Part shown: in pieces, positions 60,444 to 64,000 of the stretch
Position numbering within the stretch: the first letter of the stretch is position 1
Layout of the letters: each line of letters opens with the position of its first letter
Assembly (NCBI RefSeq): GCF_005280195.1
Contig: NZ_SZPR01000013.1
Location: 110,605-174,604, forward strand
From: Streptomyces galbus
GTDB lineage: Bacteria; Actinomycetota; Actinomycetes; Streptomycetales; Streptomycetaceae
Direction: 5' to 3'
Length of the DNA: 64,000 bases
Made by a program: the position numbers and the translations under genes
The notes under the pieces: generated by a model
What the model was told of the DNA's origin: nothing
What the model saw: the letters and a program-made list of their open reading frames with translations, nothing else
Database searches by the model: none

Positions 60444-62759
60444 GTGACGCCCGTGCGAGCCACCCTGCGCTGGGCCCACTCCGACCTGCGCACGCACCGC
60501 GGCGAGGCGCTGTTCCTGGTGCTCGCCACGGCCGGCGTCGTCGCCTCGCTGCTGCTGGCCACCGCCCTGTTCGGGTACGCGACCAACCCCTGGCAGCGCG
60601 TCTTCACCCAGGCGCGCGGCGCCCACGTGTGGCTGCACACGGCGCCCACCGCCGACACCGGGAAGCTCGCCGCGCTGGACGGCGTCGAGGCGGTCGCGGG
60701 CCCCTTCCCCACCGCCTCGGCCACGCTCGCCTCGCGCGGCAGCCGGGCCTCCGTGGAACTGCGCGGCGTGTCCGAGCAGCCTGCCGTCGGCCGGCCGCTG
60801 CTCACCGCGGGCCACTGGCTGGACGCCGCCGTGCCCGACGGGGTGGTGCTGGAGAGCGGGCTCGCCCGCGCCCTGCTGGCCCAGCCCGGCGACACGCTCA
60901 CCGAGACGGGCACCACCCGCCGGCTGACGGTGGTCGGGGTCGCCGACAGTGCCGAGCCCCGCTACCGGCCGGGCGAGCAGCCCGGCCTGGTGTGGGCGCT
61001 GCCGTCCGCCGTGCCCGACCCCGACGCCCAGGTCGTCGGCATGCGGCTGGCCGACCCGGAGGGCACGGACTACGCCGTGCAGCGTGCCGTGACCCTGCTG
61101 GGCGCGGGGGCGATCGGCGAGGTCTCCACCTGGACGCAGGCCCGCGCCGAGGCCCAGGGCGACTACCGGCTGCTCGGCCAGGTGCTCGGCCTGTTCGGCC
61201 TGGGCGCGCTGATCGCCGCCTGCCTGGCCGTGCACGGGGCGATCGGCACCCGTATCCGCGGCCACCTGCGGGACATCTCCGTGCTGAAGGCGATCGGCTT
61301 CACCCCCGGCCAGGTCGTCCGGGTGTTCCTGCTCCAGCACCTGGCGTACGCCCTGCTGGGCGCCGTGGCGGCCGCCGCGCTCATTGAGGCGCTGGGCGAG
61401 CGGGTGCCCGGGCGGCTCGGGGACGCGGTGGGCGTGTGGCAGGGCCTGCCGGGGCACGCCATGGCGCTGTCCGCGGTGCCGGTGGGCGTGGTGCTGTTCA
61501 TCGGCGCGACGACGGGCCTCGCGGCCTGGCGGGCGGGGCGGGTGCCGCCGGTGCCGGTGCCGCGGCCCGCGGGGCCGGCGGGCGGCCGGCTCACCGGGTC
61601 GGGCCCGTGGGGGCTGCGCGCCCTGGGCGTGCGGGTCGCCGGGGTACGGGTGTCGCCCGCCCTGGTCCTGGGCTGGCACACGGCCGCCACGCAGCGGGGC
61701 CGGTCGCTGGGCACCGTCGCCCGGCTCGCCCTGCCGCTGCTGCTGATCGTGGTCGCGCTGAGCGCGTGGACCACCATCGACCGCGCGCACGGCAGCCCCG
61801 AGCGGATCGGCCTGCCCGCCGCGCTGACCGCCCGCGCCGACGCCGGGCTGACCGACGCCCGGGCGCGCGCCCTGCTGGAGGGCGACCCGCAGGTCGCCGC
61901 GGCCTACCCGGGCGTGGAGGTGGCCGCCCTGGTGCCGGGCCAGACCGCGACCATCGCCCTGCGCGGCCTCGGCACCCACGCCGACCCCTACCCGTACGCC
62001 CTGGCCGAGGGCCGGGCGGCGCGCGGTCCCGACGAGGCGGTGGCCGGGCAGGGCCTGCTCGACCTGCTGGACGTCCGGGTGGGCGACTGGGTACGGATGA
62101 CCGTGGGCGACCAGCCGCAGGTCCTGCACATCGTGGGCCGCAGCATCGAGCCGGAGAACGCCGGCCGGGTGGTGTCCACCTCGCTGGACACCCTGCGCGA
62201 GAACGACCCCGCGCTGCGCCCCACGCTCTACCAGCTCCGGCTGGTCCCCGGCGCCGACCCGCACGAGGTGGCCGGCCGGCTCACCGAGGCCGGCGGCGGC
62301 CGGCTCGACCTGCACACGGTGCCGAACCCGGCCGACGGGCTGTCCGCGCTGCGCGGCGTCGTCGTCGGGCTGATCGCGGTCCTCGCCCTGATCGGGCTGA
62401 TCGAGCTGCTGACCGCGATCGGCGGCACGGTCCGCGAGGGCGAGCGCGACCTGCTGGCCCTGAAGGCGATCGGGCTGTCCCCGCGCCAGATCACCGCGAT
62501 CACGGTCACGGCCATGGGCGGTACGACGCTGGTGGCGGTGCTCGCCGCGCTGGCGCTGGGGCTGCCGCTGGCGCACTGGATCATCGACGCGCAGGGCCGG
62601 TCGAGCGGCATCGGCGCGGGCATCGCGCAGAGCCCCTCCCCCGCGCTGGTGGCGCTGCTCGCGGGGGCCGCGGTGCTCGGCGCGACCGCCCTCGCCGCCG
62701 TGCCTGCGGCCCGCGCGGCCCGCAGGCGGCTGGCGGACACGCTCAGCGCGGTGGCGTGA
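60444..62759 (+). CDS. FtsX-like/MacB-type ABC transporter permease
   Basis: A permease of about 771 residues with two FtsX modules. The first membrane helix (ALFLVLATAGVVASLLLATALFG) is followed by a large extracytoplasmic domain. Three helices next (LGLFGLGALIAACLAVHGAIG, then LLQHLAYALLGAVAAAALIEAL and VPVGVVLFIGATTGLAAW) carry the coupling motif RDISVLKAIGFTPGQVV. The second half repeats the plan, ending GERDLLALKAIGLSPRQITAITVTAMGG. GTG 60444 is chosen because it overlaps the TGA of a short upstream ORF; GTG 60417 in the same frame is an alternative. It exports lipids, peptides or drugs with the preceding ATPase. Confidence 0.87.
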   Translation: MTPVRATLRWAHSDLRTHRGEALFLVLATAGVVASLLLATALFGYATNPWQRVFTQARGAHVWLHTAPTADTGKLAALDGVEAVAGPFPTASATLASRGSRASVELRGVSEQPAVGRPLLTAGHWLDAAVPDGVVLESGLARALLAQPGDTLTETGTTRRLTVVGVADSAEPRYRPGEQPGLVWALPSAVPDPDAQVVGMRLADPEGTDYAVQRAVTLLGAGAIGEVSTWTQARAEAQGDYRLLGQVLGLFGLGALIAACLAVHGAIGTRIRGHLRDISVLKAIGFTPGQVVRVFLLQHLAYALLGAVAAAALIEALGERVPGRLGDAVGVWQGLPGHAMALSAVPVGVVLFIGATTGLAAWRAGRVPPVPVPRPAGPAGGRLTGSGPWGLRALGVRVAGVRVSPALVLGWHTAATQRGRSLGTVARLALPLLLIVVALSAWTTIDRAHGSPERIGLPAALTARADAGLTDARARALLEGDPQVAAAYPGVEVAALVPGQTATIALRGLGTHADPYPYALAEGRAARGPDEAVAGQGLLDLLDVRVGDWVRMTVGDQPQVLHIVGRSIEPENAGRVVSTSLDTLRENDPALRPTLYQLRLVPGADPHEVAGRLTEAGGGRLDLHTVPNPADGLSALRGVVVGLIAVLALIGLIELLTAIGGTVREGERDLLALKAIGLSPRQITAITVTAMGGTTLVAVLAALALGLPLAHWIIDAQGRSSGIGAGIAQSPSPALVALLAGAAVLGATALAAVPAARAARRRLADTLSAVA

Positions 62760-62790
62760 GTGAGGAGGGGGTGACGGTGACCCCTTGGCC

Positions 62791-63300
62791 TCAGCCGGTG
62801 CCCGTCGTCTCCGCCAGCCCGTTGACGCGCCGGTAGCCGCTGCCGTCCAGCTCCCGCACCAGCAGGCCGCTCTCCACGCAGTACCGGCGCAGCGCCGAGG
62901 TGTCGTCGTGGACGGTGCGGAACGCGTCGTTGACCTCGCGCTCGCTGTAACTGCGGTCGGGGTCGAAGAAGCTGTCCGTGAGGTGGGAGAGCAGCTCCCG
63001 GCGGACCGCCGGGCGGACCGGTATGGCGGTCAGCCTGCCCTGCGCGAAGAACCCGGAGAGGGCACGCGGCACCCCGGGCGGTGCCTTGTCCCGCGTCGGC
63101 CGGACGCGCCGGAACACCGAGGGGTCGGCGCTCAGGGAGCCGTCCGGCAGCCGCTCGACCAGACCGGCGGCGAGCAGCTTCCCGAGGTGACCGCGCACCG
63201 CGGGTGCGCCCTCCTCGGCCGGCGGGAGGTCGTCGAGCACGATCCTGGCGTACACCCTGAGGCGCTGCGGATCGGCGAGGGCGGCGAGCAGTCGGTCCAT
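62791..63300 (-). CDS. DUF2087 helix-turn-helix regulator
   Basis: A 169-residue protein. The N-terminal winged helix (MDRLLAALADPQRLRVYARIVLDDLP...VRGHLGKLLAAGLVERLPDGSL) resembles ArsR. The C-terminal DUF2087 domain reads LSGFFAQGRLTAIPVRPAVRRELLSHLTDSFFDPDRSYSEREVNDAF...YCVESGLLVRELDGSGYRRV. The ATG has GAGAGG upstream. It lies 77 bp upstream... on the pgi downstream side, on the same strand as pgi, and converges with the FtsX gene. A link to pgi control is possible but unproven. Confidence 0.85.
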   Translation of the reverse strand: MDRLLAALADPQRLRVYARIVLDDLPPAEEGAPAVRGHLGKLLAAGLVERLPDGSLSADPSVFRRVRPTRDKAPPGVPRALSGFFAQGRLTAIPVRPAVRRELLSHLTDSFFDPDRSYSEREVNDAFRTVHDDTSALRRYCVESGLLVRELDGSGYRRVNGLAETTGTG

Positions 63301-63377
63301 CGGTACCTCTCGGCGGGGTGACACGGACGGGACGGAGGCGTCAGTGTCACCCGGCCGAGTGGACTGCCGCATCCGGT

Positions 63378-64000
63378 TTAACGACCGCGCAGCTCACGGT
63401 ACTTGGCGACCAGGGCCTGCGTGGAGGCGTCCAGGCCGGGGACGTCGGCGCCCTCGGTGAGGGCGGGTTCGACGCGCTTGGCGAGGACCTTGCCCAGTTC
63501 CACGCCCCACTGGTCGAAGGAGTCGATGTTCCAGATCGCGCCCTGGACGAACACCTTGTGCTCGTACAGCGCGATGAGCTGGCCGAGCACCGACGGGGTC
63601 AGCGCGCGGGCGAGGATGGTGGTCGTGGGGTGGTTGCCCCGGAACGTCTTGTGGGCCACCAGCTCCTCCGGGACGCCCTCCGCGCGGACCTCCTCGGGGG
63701 TCTTGCCGAAGGCCAGCGCCTGGGTCTGCGCGAAGAAGTTGGCCATCAGCAGGTCGTGCTGCGCCTTCAGGGTGTCGTCCAGCTCGTCGACCGGCTCGGC
63801 GAAGCCGATGAAGTCTGCGGGGACGAGCTTGGTGCCCTGGTGGATGAGCTGGTAGTAGGCGTGCTGTCCGTTGGTGCCGGGGGTGCCCCAGACGACCGGT
63901 CCGGTCTGCCACTCGACCGGGCGTCCCTCGCGGTCCACCGACTTGCCGTTGGACTCCATGTCCAACTGCTGCAGATACGCGGTGAACTTGGACAGGTAGT
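63378..64000 (-). CDS. pgi: glucose-6-phosphate isomerase, C-terminal part (5' end beyond window)
   Basis: The last 207 or so residues of phosphoglucose isomerase; the N-terminus lies off the right edge. The region holds the family signature FVQGAIWNIDSFDQWGVELGK, the substrate-site GTNGQHAYYQLIHQGTKLVPADFIG and the C-terminal lysine helix ALVAKYRELRGR. The enzyme interconverts glucose-6-phosphate and fructose-6-phosphate, linking the alpha-glucosidase block with the pentose-phosphate operon. The length to the stop is normal. Confidence 0.94.
   Translation of the reverse strand, partial: YLSKFTAYLQQLDMESNGKSVDREGRPVEWQTGPVVWGTPGTNGQHAYYQLIHQGTKLVPADFIGFAEPVDELDDTLKAQHDLLMANFFAQTQALAFGKTPEEVRAEGVPEELVAHKTFRGNHPTTTILARALTPSVLGQLIALYEHKVFVQGAIWNIDSFDQWGVELGKVLAKRVEPALTEGADVPGLDASTQALVAKYRELRGR

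Overview
The window is about 64 kb of very GC-rich actinobacterial chromosome, almost certainly Streptomyces. The signs are strong third-position GC bias, ATGA/GTGA stop-start overlaps inside operons, GTG and TTG starts behind clear ribosome sites, sugar transporters with no ATPase of their own, and two TerD domains in one protein. From memory, the order dapA, dapD, suf, ctaA/ctaB, tkt-tal-zwf-opcA-pgl, pgi follows a conserved Streptomyces core segment (SCO19xx in S. coelicolor). No insertion sequence, phage, CRISPR array or rRNA was seen. The only tRNA-like sequence is a permuted one.

Left arm (1-14 kb): an oxidative uronate/aldarate catabolic cluster. It holds an IlvD/Edd-type dehydratase (cut by the window edge), two KdgD/DHDPS-fold enzymes, an uncharacterised TIM-barrel-like protein, uronate dehydrogenase and a GntR regulator. 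A polyol operon follows (DeoR regulator, lipoprotein, two permeases, Zn-dependent dehydrogenase), then a tandem TerD protein. The uronate dehydrogenase and transporter genes both carry a short tandem repeat in the leader, just before the ribosome site.

14-32 kb: a TetR gene, ACC deaminase with its GntR regulator and a clean palindromic operator, and a Ro60-type TROVE gene (rsr). Just upstream of rsr lies a Y RNA with a circularly permuted tRNA-like module. Next come a Tat-exported PhoX-type phosphatase with a PHO box, a secreted nuclease, an ArsR-like/SRPBCC pair, small conserved proteins, a dapA-type gene, HAD and monooxygenase-like genes, a TetR/SDR pair, dapD and an AbfB-domain membrane protein.

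32-45 kb: the SUF iron-sulfur assembly operon (sufR-sufB-sufD-Rieske ferredoxin-sufC-sufS-sufU-sufT), a drug-type ABC exporter, heme A synthase (ctaA), an amidohydrolase, a small conserved protein and heme O synthase (ctaB).

45-64 kb: the pentose-phosphate operon tkt-tal-zwf-opcA-pgl, then pgi at the right edge. Between pgl and pgi sits a block of about 10.6 kb. It has an alpha-glucosidase/ABC-transporter operon, an orphan solute-binding protein, a PadR regulator, an FtsE/FtsX-type exporter and a DUF2087 regulator. Three copies of a TACCTAACA-type operator tie the glucosidase, the orphan binding protein and padR together. The block would feed glucose units into the flanking hexose/pentose-phosphate genes.
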